A stretch of DNA of 64,000 nucleotides from an uncultured Olsenella sp. (GCA_934660915.1 CAKUIF010000012.1:1-64000), one strand, 5' to 3'; shown: positions 49,151 to 57,891, numbered from the stretch's first letter. The notes: generated from the letters alone by a model not told the origin. Translations and numbers: made by a program.

Positions 49151-51316
49151 ATGGAAGAGAACGGCATGACGGGTACGCAGGGGTCGCTCTTTGGGGACGC
49201 TTCGGCGCCCTCGGGCAAGGCGACCGGCGCCGCGAGCCCCCGTGCGCGCGCGGCGGAGCTCAACCGTCTGCTCAACACCTACGCCTACAGCTATTATGCG
49301 CTCGATAAGCCGCAGGTCACGGATGCCGAGTTCGACCGCCTGCTCCAGGAGCTCCGGGCCATTGAGACGGCGCACCCCGAGCTCGTCGGCCCCGAGTCCT
49401 ACACCCAGCGCGTGGGCGGCTACGTCTCCGAGCAGTTCGAGCCGGTGCGCCACGCCCAGCGCATGTACTCCATCGACGACGCCATGAACCTCGCCGAGCT
49501 CGACGAGTGGCTTGCCCGCACCGACGAGGCGCTGGGCTCCACGCCCGAGCGCCCGGTTGCCTACACCTGCGAGCTCAAGATCGACGGCCTGGGCGTGGCA
49601 CTCACGTACAAGGACGCCCAGTTCGTCCGCGCCGCCACGCGCGGCGACGGCACCACGGGCGAGAACGTGACCGCCAATGTCCTCACCATCCGCGATATCC
49701 CGCACGCGCTCGCCGCCGCCGGCCTCGCCAAGGTCGCCGACGGGGGCCTCGGCCAGTCCGTCGAGGTGCGCGGCGAGGTTTACATGCCCAAGCACAGCTT
49801 CGTTCGCCTGAACGAGGACGCCGACGCCGCCGGCCGCGAGCCGTTCGCCAACCCGCGCAACGCCGCCGCGGGCAGCCTGCGCCAGAAGGATCCCAAGGTC
49901 ACGGCCCACCGCGATCTGGAGACCTTCATCTACGCCGTGGCCGACGAGGCCCCGCTCGACGTCCACTCGCAGTGGCAGTTCCTCGAGTGGCTGCGCTCCT
50001 GCGGTTTCTCGGTCAACCCCAACGCCCGACGCTGCGTGAGTGCGGCCGAGGTGCACGATTTCTGCGCCGAGGCGCTCGCGCACCGAGAGGACCTCGATTA
50101 CGACATCGACGGAGTCGTCGTGAAGGTCGACTCCTTTGCCGGCCAGGCCGCCCTCGGCTTCACGGCGCGCGCCCCGCGCTGGGCCATCGCCTTCAAGTTC
50201 CCGCCGGAGGAGAAGCGCACCGTTCTGCGCGAGATCCGCGTCCAGGTGGGCCGCACGGGCGTCCTCACCCCGGTGGCCGAGTTCGACCCGGTCTTCGTCG
50301 CCGGCTCCACCATCGCGCGCGCCACGCTCCACAACATCGACGAGGTGCGCCGCAAGAACGTCCGCGTGGGCGACACGATCGTGGTCCATAAGGCGGGCGA
50401 CGTCATTCCCGAGGTCGTGGGTCCCGTGCTCGACCTGCGTCCCGAAGGCGCCGTCGAGTTCCAGATGCCCGCCGCGTGCCCCTCGTGCGGCAGCCCCGTG
50501 ATCCGCGAGGAGGGCGAGGTCGCCTATCGCTGCGTCTCGATCGACTGCCCCGCGCAGGCGACCGAGCGCCTCATCCACTGGGGCAGCCGCAACGCCATGG
50601 ACATCGACGGCCTGGGCGACGAGATCGTCTCGCGCATGGTCGAGCAGGGGCTTCTTTCCGACGTCGCCGACTACTACGACCAGCTCACCGAGGAAGCGCT
50701 TGCCGACGTCTCGACCGGCCGCCAGTCCATCGACGGCGACGACATCGTCGTGGGCAAGGTCATCGCAAAGAAGGTGATGGCGCAGGTGGAGGAGTCGAAG
50801 TCCCGCGGACTTGCCCGCGTGCTCTTCGGCCTCGGCATCCGCCACGTGGGCGCCAACGTGGCGTCGGCGCTCGCCAAGCATTTCGGCAGCATGCAGGCCC
50901 TCATGACCGCCTCGGACGAGGATATCGCCGCGGTCGACGGCATCGGCCCCAAGATCGCCGCGTCCGTGCGCGAGTTTTTCCAGGTCCAGAAGAACGTCGC
51001 CGTGGTCGAGCGCCTGCGCGAGGCGGGCGTCGTGCTCGAGGAGGAGGCGCACGAGCCTGAGGCCCCGCAGACGTTGGAGGGTCTCACCTTCGTGCTCACC
51101 GGCACGCTCGAGAAGTACAACCGCACCGACGCCGGCAACCGTCTCAAGGCCCTCGGCGCCAAGGTGTCCGGATCGGTGTCAAAGAAGACGAGCTTCGTGG
51201 TGGCGGGTACCGCCGCGGGCTCCAAGCTCACGAAGGCGGAACAGCTTGGCGTGCCCGTGCTCGACGAGGACGCGCTCGACCGCATCCTCACGACGGGCGA
51301 GGCCCCGCAGGCCTAA
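49151..51316 (+). CDS. ligA: NAD-dependent DNA ligase
   Basis: A 721-aa ligase that seals nicks in replication and repair. The adenylated Lys143 is in CELKIDG, followed by TRGDGTTGE, VRGEVYMP, YDIDGVVVKV and FKFPPEE. An OB fold comes next, then a four-Cys zinc finger (CPSC near 450, CVSIDC near 470), helix-hairpin-helix repeats with GIRHVG and GIGPKIA, and a C-terminal BRCT domain (FVLTGTLEKYNR). The length is a little above the usual 670 because of an N-terminal extension of about 30 residues. GGGAGAGG precedes the ATG. Confidence 0.97.
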   Translation: MEENGMTGTQGSLFGDASAPSGKATGAASPRARAAELNRLLNTYAYSYYALDKPQVTDAEFDRLLQELRAIETAHPELVGPESYTQRVGGYVSEQFEPVRHAQRMYSIDDAMNLAELDEWLARTDEALGSTPERPVAYTCELKIDGLGVALTYKDAQFVRAATRGDGTTGENVTANVLTIRDIPHALAAAGLAKVADGGLGQSVEVRGEVYMPKHSFVRLNEDADAAGREPFANPRNAAAGSLRQKDPKVTAHRDLETFIYAVADEAPLDVHSQWQFLEWLRSCGFSVNPNARRCVSAAEVHDFCAEALAHREDLDYDIDGVVVKVDSFAGQAALGFTARAPRWAIAFKFPPEEKRTVLREIRVQVGRTGVLTPVAEFDPVFVAGSTIARATLHNIDEVRRKNVRVGDTIVVHKAGDVIPEVVGPVLDLRPEGAVEFQMPAACPSCGSPVIREEGEVAYRCVSIDCPAQATERLIHWGSRNAMDIDGLGDEIVSRMVEQGLLSDVADYYDQLTEEALADVSTGRQSIDGDDIVVGKVIAKKVMAQVEESKSRGLARVLFGLGIRHVGANVASALAKHFGSMQALMTASDEDIAAVDGIGPKIAASVREFFQVQKNVAVVERLREAGVVLEEEAHEPEAPQTLEGLTFVLTGTLEKYNRTDAGNRLKALGAKVSGSVSKKTSFVVAGTAAGSKLTKAEQLGVPVLDEDALDRILTTGEAPQA

Positions 51317-51756
51317 GGGCGAAAGTTCTCCTTCGGGAGCTTGCCCTGCATCTCCATGCGCCGGTGGAGGGAGCGCAGGGAGATCATCCGATGAGGTCCT
51401 TCTTTCCAGCTCACGAGCTTGCCGTCCTTGCATAATTGACCGATTCTCGCGCGAGAGACGCCGAGCATGTCGGCGGCGTCGGCCGCCGAGACGGCGGGGA
51501 TGCCCGATACCGAGCGCTCGACGCCGAGGGTAATGACGCGCCCGCCATGTCGCGGTGCCCCTCCGCATTCCGGGAGCCTCGGGCCCTTGCCTGCGGCGAG
51601 CACGCGGTCGATCTCGTTTTCGAGCCAGAGCTTCGCGTCGCCCAGCGTCTCGTTGAGGTCGTCCACATCCCATGCGACCTCTTCGGTGCTCAGGGGCGCA
51701 AGGACCACGTCGCCGCCGTCGGAGGAATACAGTTCGAACTCGCCAAAGTGGAACAT
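51313..51756 (-). CDS. Helix-turn-helix protein, excisionase-like
   Basis: A 147-aa protein. The N-terminal part (FHFGEFELYSSDGGDVVL) is unrecognised. Residues about 87-135 form an MerR/excisionase-like helix-turn-helix, SAADAADMLGVSRARIGQLCKDGKL, then WKEGPHRMISLRSL. It is convergent with ligA, overlapping it by four bases at the stops, and divergent from the flavodiiron gene, whose promoter region it could control. The start at MFHFGEF is chosen; a GTG 21 bases earlier is also possible. Confidence 0.72.
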   Translation of the reverse strand: MFHFGEFELYSSDGGDVVLAPLSTEEVAWDVDDLNETLGDAKLWLENEIDRVLAAGKGPRLPECGGAPRHGGRVITLGVERSVSGIPAVSAADAADMLGVSRARIGQLCKDGKLVSWKEGPHRMISLRSLHRRMEMQGKLPKENFRP

Positions 51757-51939
51757 GACGAACTCTTTTCTCGGCACTACATAGATGTATATAGAACAAT
51801 AGGATATTCAGAATATATTCAGTCTGACTGAGCAGGAGACTCTGCCCAAAGGCTGGAAAACCAAGCCGAGCGCGGTGTTGCGCCGGGCCAGTGGTATAGA
51901 ATGACGCCGAAAACATTGACGGTTGGATCGGGAGGATTA

Positions 51940-53103
51940 ATGGAGATCACCAAGGGCATCAAGTACGTCGGCGTCAACGACCACGATATCGACCTGTTCG
52001 AGGGCCAGTACGACGTCCGCGAAAACGGCATGGCCTACAACTCCTACGTTGTTCTCGGCGAGCAGAAGGTTGCCGTTATGGATGCCGTGGACGTGCACTT
52101 TGTGGACGAGTGGCTCGGAAACCTCGAGGTGGCGCTCGACGGGCGCACCCCCGACTACCTTGTTGTCCACCACATGGAGCCCGACCACTCCGCCGGCATC
52201 GCGGCCTTCGCAAAGAAATATCCCGAGGCTCAGGTTGTCGCCTCCGCTATGGCCTTCAAGATTATGGCAGCCTACTTCGGCACCGATTTCTCCGATCGCC
52301 GCGTGATCGTCAAGGAGGGTGCGAAGCTCGAGCTCGGCGGCCATGAGCTCACCTTCATCAGCGCCATGAACGTGCACTGGCCGGAGGTGCTCTTCTCCTA
52401 CGACTCCGCCGACAAGGTGCTGTTCTCGGCCGACGCCTTCGGCAAGTTCGGTGCCAACGACGTCGAGGACCCCGAGGGCTGGGCGTGCGAGGCGCGTCGC
52501 TACTACTTCGGCATCGTCGGAAAGTTCGGGTCGTTCGTCCAGGCCGTCCTCAAGAAGGCGTCGGCGCTCGATATCGAGGCGATCTGCCCGCTCCACGGTC
52601 CGGTGCTCAAGGAGGATCTGGGCTACTACCTCGATACCTACAACACCTGGTCGTCCTATCAGCCTGAGGACCAGGGCGTGACCATCGCCTACGTGAGCGT
52701 CTACGGGCACCTGAAGCAGGGCGTGCTCGAGCTCGCGGACGCACTTGAGGCCCACGGGCAGAAGGTCTCCCTCTTTGACCTCGCGCGCGACGACATGGCC
52801 GAGGCCGTCGAGGACGCCTTCCGCTACGACCGCCTCGTCCTCGCGAGCACGACGTACAACGGCGATATCTTCCCGTTCATGGCGACGTTCATCCACACCC
52901 TCGCCGAGCACGGCTATCAGAACCGCAGGGTCGCCCTCGTCGAGGCCGGCTCCTGGGCGCCGACCGCGGCCAAGGTCATGCGCTCGCAGGTTGAGCAGAT
53001 GAAGGACATCGAGTTCGCCGAGGCGAAGGTCACCGTTCGCGGTGCCGTCGACGATGCCGCGCGCGCCCAGATCGCCGCGCTTGCCGACGAGCTCTCCAAG
53101 TAA
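51940..53103 (+). CDS. Flavodiiron protein (FprA-type)
   Basis: A 387-aa A-type flavoprotein. The metallo-beta-lactamase domain (1-250) has diiron ligands His78, Glu80, Asp82, His83 (HMEPDH), His146 (NVHW), Asp165 (ADAFG) and His219 (PLHG). The flavodoxin domain (about 250-387) has VSVYGHLKQG and STTYNGDIFPF as FMN loops. It reduces O2 to water or NO to N2O, a key oxygen defence in anaerobes. Rubredoxin or flavodoxin is the usual donor; a flavodoxin gene is in this window. GGGAGG precedes the ATG. Confidence 0.95.
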   Translation: MEITKGIKYVGVNDHDIDLFEGQYDVRENGMAYNSYVVLGEQKVAVMDAVDVHFVDEWLGNLEVALDGRTPDYLVVHHMEPDHSAGIAAFAKKYPEAQVVASAMAFKIMAAYFGTDFSDRRVIVKEGAKLELGGHELTFISAMNVHWPEVLFSYDSADKVLFSADAFGKFGANDVEDPEGWACEARRYYFGIVGKFGSFVQAVLKKASALDIEAICPLHGPVLKEDLGYYLDTYNTWSSYQPEDQGVTIAYVSVYGHLKQGVLELADALEAHGQKVSLFDLARDDMAEAVEDAFRYDRLVLASTTYNGDIFPFMATFIHTLAEHGYQNRRVALVEAGSWAPTAAKVMRSQVEQMKDIEFAEAKVTVRGAVDDAARAQIAALADELSK

Positions 53104-53127
53104 ATCGCGCTGACAGGCGAAGAAACC

Positions 53128-53178
53128 CAAATACGCCCCTCGGTTTCCCGGATTTCGGGAAACCGAGGGGCGTATTTG
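53128..53178. repeat. Perfect 22-bp inverted repeat
   Basis: CAAATACGCCCCTCGGTTTC with CC (53128-53149) and its exact complement (53157-53178) surround a 7-base loop. It follows the flavodiiron gene by 25 bases. A terminator with a long stem is possible, but no T-run is present. It is the first part of a 433-bp gene-free stretch. Confidence 0.85.
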
Positions 53179-53220
53179 CGACGCTGGGCTGCTGTCGCTG
53201 GGACGATTTCAGCCAAACGT

Positions 53221-53347
53221 CCTAAGTGGGTGAACAAGATGCGGTGTCGTCGGGTATCCGTGGTAGCCAGTCTTGCAAAACCGCAGGTAGACGCGGTGAG
53301 CGGATTTGCGATACTCCGCAGAGTGCCGTTTTGTTCACCCACTAAGG
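53221..53347. repeat. 127-bp element with inverted ends
   Basis: CCTAAGTGGGTGAACAA (53221-53237) and TTGTTCACCCACTAAGG (53331-53347) match over 15 of 17 bases. Inside are further pairable parts (GCGGTG, ACCGC, GCGGATTTGC, ATACTCCGC). It may be a mobile miniature element or a structured RNA. The rest of the gap to the polyphosphate-type gene shows only a ribosome site. Confidence 0.5.
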
Positions 53348-53536
53348 GGATAGTGCCCGCGGACGCTCGAGGCGGCGGCGCCGCGACGCGAAAAGCAACG
53401 TCTGTCGTCTGCGTTTTAAGGAACCAAAAAGTGTCGCGAATCTAATTTGTACTCGTCTGACCTGCGGCTTTACATTGAGCTTGCTTTAAGGGCTGCTCGG
53501 TATCCTCCTTTCAAGCTTCCAAAGAAAGGAGAAGCC

Positions 53537-54328
53537 ATGAGTACCGCCCAGCTCGTGTTCAAGCGCTACGAGACCAAGTACCTCCTCGATGCGGAGCAGC
53601 GCGCCGCGCTCGAGGGCGTGCTGGCAGGAAGGATGGTTCCCGACGAGCACGGCCCGTCGACGGTCCGCAACGTCTACTATGACACGCCCACGGCCCTGCT
53701 CGCCCGGCGCTCCGCGGAGCATCCTGCGTACAAGGAGAAGATTCGAACGCGCTGCTACGGCGCTCCGCACCCCTTCGACCCCGTGTTCGTCGAGCTCAAG
53801 AAAAAGTGCGACGGGGTCGTCTATAAGCGCCGCTGCGAGCTCGCGCCCGCCGACGCGAGGGAGCTCCTCGCCGGGCGCGGGCGGCCGCAAACCCAGATCG
53901 AGCGCGAGCTCGACTGGACCTGCAGGCGCTACGAGGGCCTCGCGCCCTGCGCCTACCTCGCCTACGACCGCGTCGCGTACTTCGGCGCCCACGACCGCGA
54001 CCTGCGCGCCACCATCGACTCGGCGCCGCGCGCACGCTGGGACGACGTTCGCCTGACCGGTCCTGACGAGGGGGAGCCGCTCTTGCCTGAGGGCACGGCG
54101 ATCCTTGAGGTGAAGACGTCCCAGGCGATTCCGCTGTGGCTTGTCCGCACCCTTGAGTCGCTCGGCGTGGCAAAGACCAGCTTCTCCAAATACGGGCACG
54201 CATGGGAGCTTCGCGGCGCCGACTCCGTTCTCGAAGGCGCGTTTGCCGAGGCGCGCGCCGCCGCGGCTCACCGCGGATCGCCCTCGATACCCGCCCAATT
54301 CGATTCGCTTACCCGAGCCCTCGCCTAA
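53537..54328 (+). CDS. VTC domain protein (polyphosphate polymerase type)
   Basis: A 263-aa VTC domain protein. It has FKRYETKYLL (residues 8-17), NVYYDTP (45-51), YKEKIRTRCYG (about 65-75), FVELKKKCDGVVYKRR (about 84-99) and a late ILEVKTSQAIP near 190. Basic residues in these strands line the tunnel of the yeast Vtc4 polyphosphate polymerase. Bacterial homologues next to DUF4956 are poorly studied. AAAGGAG precedes the ATG. It begins a three-gene cassette with tight spacing. Confidence 0.85.
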   Translation: MSTAQLVFKRYETKYLLDAEQRAALEGVLAGRMVPDEHGPSTVRNVYYDTPTALLARRSAEHPAYKEKIRTRCYGAPHPFDPVFVELKKKCDGVVYKRRCELAPADARELLAGRGRPQTQIERELDWTCRRYEGLAPCAYLAYDRVAYFGAHDRDLRATIDSAPRARWDDVRLTGPDEGEPLLPEGTAILEVKTSQAIPLWLVRTLESLGVAKTSFSKYGHAWELRGADSVLEGAFAEARAAAAHRGSPSIPAQFDSLTRALA

Positions 54329-54339
54329 AGAGGCACCCG

Positions 54340-55026
54340 ATGCTTGAATCCATCTATTACTCTTCCTCCTTGACCGCGACGAGCGGCCTTGAGCTTTTGC
54401 CGCTGCTCGCCTGCGTTGTCGCGGCGCTCGCGCTCGGCCTCGCCCTCGCGGCCATCCATCAGGTGCGCAACCGCTCGACCCGGAGCCTCTCGTGCACCCT
54501 CGCCGTGCTGCCCGCCATCGTGTGCGTGGTGATCGCCCTCGTTAACGGCAATGTGGGCACGGGCGTCGCCGTCGCCGGGGCCTTCTCGCTCGTGCGCTTC
54601 CGCAGCGTCCCCGGCTCCGCCCGCGACATGGGTTTCGTGTTCCTCGCCATGTGCGTGGGCCTCGCCTGCGGCATGGGCTATCTCGGCGTTGCGGCGCTTT
54701 CCACGTTCGCGGTCGGCGGGGCGTACCTCGCGTATCACCTGCTCGGCTTCGGAGGCCCCTCTGCCGAGACGGCGCGCGCCCTGCGCGTGAGCGTGCCCGA
54801 GGACCTCGACTACACCGAGCTCTTCGACGACGTCCTTGCGCGCTATACCCGCACTTGCCGCCTCGCGTCCGTCAAGACGGCGAACATGGGCAGCCTCTAC
54901 AAGCTGACCTACGAGATCGAGCTCGCGGTCGACGCCTCCGAGCGCGAGCTCATCGACGCCCTGCGCTGCCGCAACGGCAACCTCGAGGTCTCCCTCAGCC
55001 ACGCGGAGGTGGGCTATGAGCTCTAG
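54340..55026 (+). CDS. DUF4956 membrane protein
   Basis: A 228-aa protein with about four hydrophobic helices (near 20-38, 52-69, 72-85, 102-135). A cytosolic C-terminal alpha/beta tail follows that resembles an ACT- or PII-like fold in composition (LRVSVPEDLDYTELFDDVL). The motif FSLVRFRSVPGSARDMGFVF (about 84-103) is the hallmark of DUF4956. The gene starts 11 bases after the VTC gene stop and overlaps the next by 11 bases. Genes for these families occur together widely, but the transport or anchoring role is unknown. Confidence 0.85.
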   Translation: MLESIYYSSSLTATSGLELLPLLACVVAALALGLALAAIHQVRNRSTRSLSCTLAVLPAIVCVVIALVNGNVGTGVAVAGAFSLVRFRSVPGSARDMGFVFLAMCVGLACGMGYLGVAALSTFAVGGAYLAYHLLGFGGPSAETARALRVSVPEDLDYTELFDDVLARYTRTCRLASVKTANMGSLYKLTYEIELAVDASERELIDALRCRNGNLEVSLSHAEVGYEL

Positions 55027-56836
55027 GAATCTTGCCAGCCGCGCCTGCGCGGCCGGGCTTGTGGCGACGCTCTTCTCGCTTCCGCTTGCCGCCTGTTCCC
55101 GCGCGTCCGCGGCGAGCTCCCAGTCGACGCAGTACGAGGCGAGCGCCGCGTCATCCGAGCAGGACGCAGACGCCGAGCATCTGCTCTCGGTTGCCGACAT
55201 CGTGACCGACCGCGACCTCGAGGGCACGTGGGAGGAGGACGGCGCGACGAAGATAAGCCTCTCGGACGACAGCTGCGCGGTCGACGGTGCCGGCGCCGTG
55301 GCGGACGGCACGACGGTGACCATAACCGCGGGCGGCACGTATGTGCTTACGGGCCAGATGTCGGCAGGCCAGGTCGTGGTCAACGCCGACGGCGAGAAGG
55401 TCCAACTCGTGCTCGACGGCGCCTCCGTGACCTCGACGGACTCGGCGGCGATTCTGGTCCGCGCCGCAAAGAAGGTCTGGCTGACCCTCGCGGATGGGAC
55501 ACAGAACAAGATTGCGACCGGCGGTTCGTTTGCTGAGGACGACGAGTACTCCATCGACGGCGCCGTGTGGTGCAAGTCCGATTTGACCATCAACGGCACC
55601 GGCGCCCTTACGGTGTCGAGCGCGGAGGGCCACGGCATCGTGTGCAAAGACGAGCTCGCGCTCGTCTCGGGCGACGTCGAGGTCGAGGCGGCTCGCCATG
55701 CGGTCCAGGCGCAGGATGCGGCGTGCGTCGTCGCGGGCACGTGGTCGCTTACCGCGGGCACGGACGGCATCCACTGCGGCGATGACGACGATGCCGAGAA
55801 GGGCTCGGTGCTCATTGTGGGCGGGACCGTCTCCATCGACGCCGCCTCGGACGGCGTCGATGCCGCGAACGTGCTCGAGGTCGACGGCGGAGAGGTCACG
55901 GTCTCCGCGGGCGACGACGGCCTGCACTCCGAGCGCGCGCTGCAGGTCGACGGGGGCACTGTGACGGTTACGAAGAGCTATGAGGGCCTCGAGGGCTCGA
56001 CCGTCACCGTGAACGGCGGCGTGATCGACGTGACGTCGTCCGACGACGGCGTGAACGCCGCGGGCGACCCGACGGGAGATTCGAGCGCCGAGGCGACGGG
56101 CGCCGGCGCTTCCGGTCCCGAGGCGGCCGCTGGGCAGCCCGAGGATCCCATGGGCGGCGGTCAGGCTCCGGCGGGGGACGGCCGTGCTCCCGAGGACGCC
56201 GATGCTCAGGCGCCCGCCAGCACCGGCCAGGCTCCCGCGGACGCCGGCGGCCAAGCTCCCGGCGCAGGCGGCGACATGGACTACGACTCGACCGCCCAGG
56301 TGACCATCAACGGCGGCAAACTCACCATCCAGGCGGGCGGCGACGGCATCGACTCCAACGGCGACCTCACCGTGACGGGAGGGGAGACCTACGTCTTCGG
56401 CCCCGCCTCCGACGGCGACGGCTCGCTCGACTTCGCCGGCACGGGCACCATTACGGGCGGCGTCGTGATGTGCGCCGGCTCCTCGGGCATGGCGCAGAAC
56501 TTCGGTGACGCCTCCACCCAAGGCTCGATGCTCGTGAGCGCGAGCGGCCAGGCCGGCGACGCGATCCAGCTCGTAGACGAGGACGAGAACGTGGTCGCCT
56601 CGTGCGAGGCGCGTACTTCTTACTCCTGCGTGCTTGTCTCGGCACCTGGTGTTGAGTCCGGAAAAACATATACCTTGACCTGCGGAGATGCGAGCAGTGA
56701 GATCACAATGGACGGCCTTGTCTATTCAAACGTCGATCGTGCACAGGCTGGAGGCCCTGGCAGCGCCGGCAAGCCGCAAGGGTCTGGCCAGCCCCAGCAG
56801 CCCGCCGCCTCCGGCGGCTCAGCCGAGCCCAAATAG
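55016..56836 (+). CDS. Cthe_2159-type surface lipoprotein
   Basis: A 606-aa secreted lipoprotein: signal peptide with lipobox PLAAC (Cys about residue 27). Repetitive beta-strand segments (GGTVSIDAASDGVDA, GGEVTVSAGDDGLHS, GGTVTVTKSYEGLEG, GGVIDVTSSDDGVNA) build a right-handed beta helix. The segment is interrupted by a Gly/Ala/Pro-rich linker (about 350-420) and ends with a Gln/Pro-rich tail. The family, Cthe_2159, is linked with binding of polysaccharides such as pectin. ATG overlaps the DUF4956 gene. The VTC, DUF4956 and Cthe_2159 combination suggests an envelope polymer system. Confidence 0.82.
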   Translation: MSSRNLASRACAAGLVATLFSLPLAACSRASAASSQSTQYEASAASSEQDADAEHLLSVADIVTDRDLEGTWEEDGATKISLSDDSCAVDGAGAVADGTTVTITAGGTYVLTGQMSAGQVVVNADGEKVQLVLDGASVTSTDSAAILVRAAKKVWLTLADGTQNKIATGGSFAEDDEYSIDGAVWCKSDLTINGTGALTVSSAEGHGIVCKDELALVSGDVEVEAARHAVQAQDAACVVAGTWSLTAGTDGIHCGDDDDAEKGSVLIVGGTVSIDAASDGVDAANVLEVDGGEVTVSAGDDGLHSERALQVDGGTVTVTKSYEGLEGSTVTVNGGVIDVTSSDDGVNAAGDPTGDSSAEATGAGASGPEAAAGQPEDPMGGGQAPAGDGRAPEDADAQAPASTGQAPADAGGQAPGAGGDMDYDSTAQVTINGGKLTIQAGGDGIDSNGDLTVTGGETYVFGPASDGDGSLDFAGTGTITGGVVMCAGSSGMAQNFGDASTQGSMLVSASGQAGDAIQLVDEDENVVASCEARTSYSCVLVSAPGVESGKTYTLTCGDASSEITMDGLVYSNVDRAQAGGPGSAGKPQGSGQPQQPAASGGSAEPK

Positions 56837-56883
56837 AATACGCGGCCGTCGCCTTCCTTTCGCGGATTGACGCGTCCCCGCTC

Positions 56884-56951
56884 GCGGAACCGATCCTTTC
56901 CCGAGGCAGGAAAAAAGAGTATCCCTGTGCCTCGCAAAAGATCGGTTCCGC
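56884..56951 (+). promoter_or_regulatory. Long hairpin before the HSDH-like gene
   Basis: GCGGAACCGATC (56884-56895) and GATCGGTTCCGC (56940-56951) pair perfectly, with inner arms CGAGGCAGG and CTGTGCCTCG extending the stem. The loop is A-rich with a TATCC. It ends 17 bases before the ribosome site, so it could be a leader structure or a terminator of the previous cassette. Confidence 0.6.
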
Positions 56952-56981
56952 CCACGGGCGGCCTTCGCGAAGGAGAGAGCT

Positions 56982-57785
56982 ATGGCGAATCTGCGTGAGA
57001 AGTACGGCGAGTGGGGCGTCGTCCTCGGGGCGACCGAGGGCGTCGGCGAGGCCTTCTGCAAGAAGCTCGCGGAAGGCGGCATGAACCTCGTCATGGTCGG
57101 CCGTCGCGAGGAGCTGCTGCGCGAGAAGGGCGAGAAGTTCCACGAGGAGTACGGAGTCGACTACAAGGTCGTCCGTGCCGACCTGTCGTGCCCCGACGAG
57201 GCGTGCGAGGCGGTCTTCTCGGCCACCGAAGGCCTCGACCTCGGCTTCATGAGCTACGTCGCCTGCCTGCACCACTTCGGCAAGTTCCAGAACACCTCGC
57301 TCGAGGACCACGAGAAGATGGTGAACGTCAACGTCATCAGCTTCCTGCGCATGTTCCACCACTTCATGGGCATCTTCGCCGCGCAGGACCGCGGCGCCGT
57401 CATCAACGTGTCGTCCATGACGGGAATCTCGAGCTCTCCGTGGAACGCCGAGTACGGCGCGGGCAAGGCCTACATCCTGAAGCTCACCGAGGCCGTCGCC
57501 TGCGAGTGCGAGAAGACCGGCGTCGACGTCGAGGTCTGCACGCTCGGCACGACGCTCACGCCCACGGCCATGAAGAACTTCCCCAAGGGCCCGGTGGGCG
57601 AGCAGGTCGTCAAGCTCGCCCTCACCCCGGACGAGGTGGCCGACGAGGCCTTCGAGAAGCTCGGCCACGAGTTCTCGATCATCACGGGCGAGCGCAACAA
57701 GAAGAGCGTCCATGACTGGAAGGCCAACCATACCGAGGACGAGTACATCCGCTATATGGGCTCGTTCTACGCCGACGAGGATTAG
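56982..57785 (+). CDS. SDR, probable 7-beta-hydroxysteroid dehydrogenase
   Basis: A 267-aa classical SDR. The start, LREKYGEWGVVLGATEGVGE, and the end, DWKANHTEDEYIRYMGSFY, closely match the NADP-dependent 7-beta-HSDH described from Collinsella aerofaciens, as I recall it. The cofactor loop is GATEGVG (16-22). The Arg pair after it (GRREE, residues 40-44) suits NADPH. The catalytic set is Ser145, Tyr158 and Lys162 (INVSSM, EYGAGK). The enzyme would convert 7-oxo bile acids to ursodeoxycholic-type 7-beta-hydroxy acids, but a paralogue with another steroid is possible. AAGGAGAG precedes the ATG. An IS3 element lies 59 bases downstream. Confidence 0.82.
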   Translation: MANLREKYGEWGVVLGATEGVGEAFCKKLAEGGMNLVMVGRREELLREKGEKFHEEYGVDYKVVRADLSCPDEACEAVFSATEGLDLGFMSYVACLHHFGKFQNTSLEDHEKMVNVNVISFLRMFHHFMGIFAAQDRGAVINVSSMTGISSSPWNAEYGAGKAYILKLTEAVACECEKTGVDVEVCTLGTTLTPTAMKNFPKGPVGEQVVKLALTPDEVADEAFEKLGHEFSIITGERNKKSVHDWKANHTEDEYIRYMGSFYADED

Positions 57786-57851
57786 CGCCGCGCGGCTCGC
57801 AGCGCGCGAATAAGAAAGAAGCCCAGGCGGGCCCGTTGCCATGGTGAACTG

Positions 57852-57883
57852 CCTCCCATTTCTTGGACACGAGAAATGGGAGG
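57852..57883 (+). promoter_or_regulatory. Hairpin hiding the orfA ribosome site
   Basis: CCTCCCATTTCT (57852-57863) and AGAAATGGGAGG (57872-57883) form a perfect 12-bp stem inside the left end. GGGAGG, the ribosome site of orfA, lies in the right arm, so read-through transcripts from outside would fold and mask it. Confidence 0.7.
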
Positions 57884-57891
57884 CTTTCTTT

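Noticed and set aside
53176..53445. 89-aa ORF across the inverted-end element
   Set aside because: It runs through the repeat and has no domain or good start, so it looks like noncoding sequence.
57841..57843. ATG at 57841 as start of the transposase OrfA
   Set aside because: It lies in target DNA outside the element (end at 57845). The ATG at 57892 has a ribosome site inside the IS.
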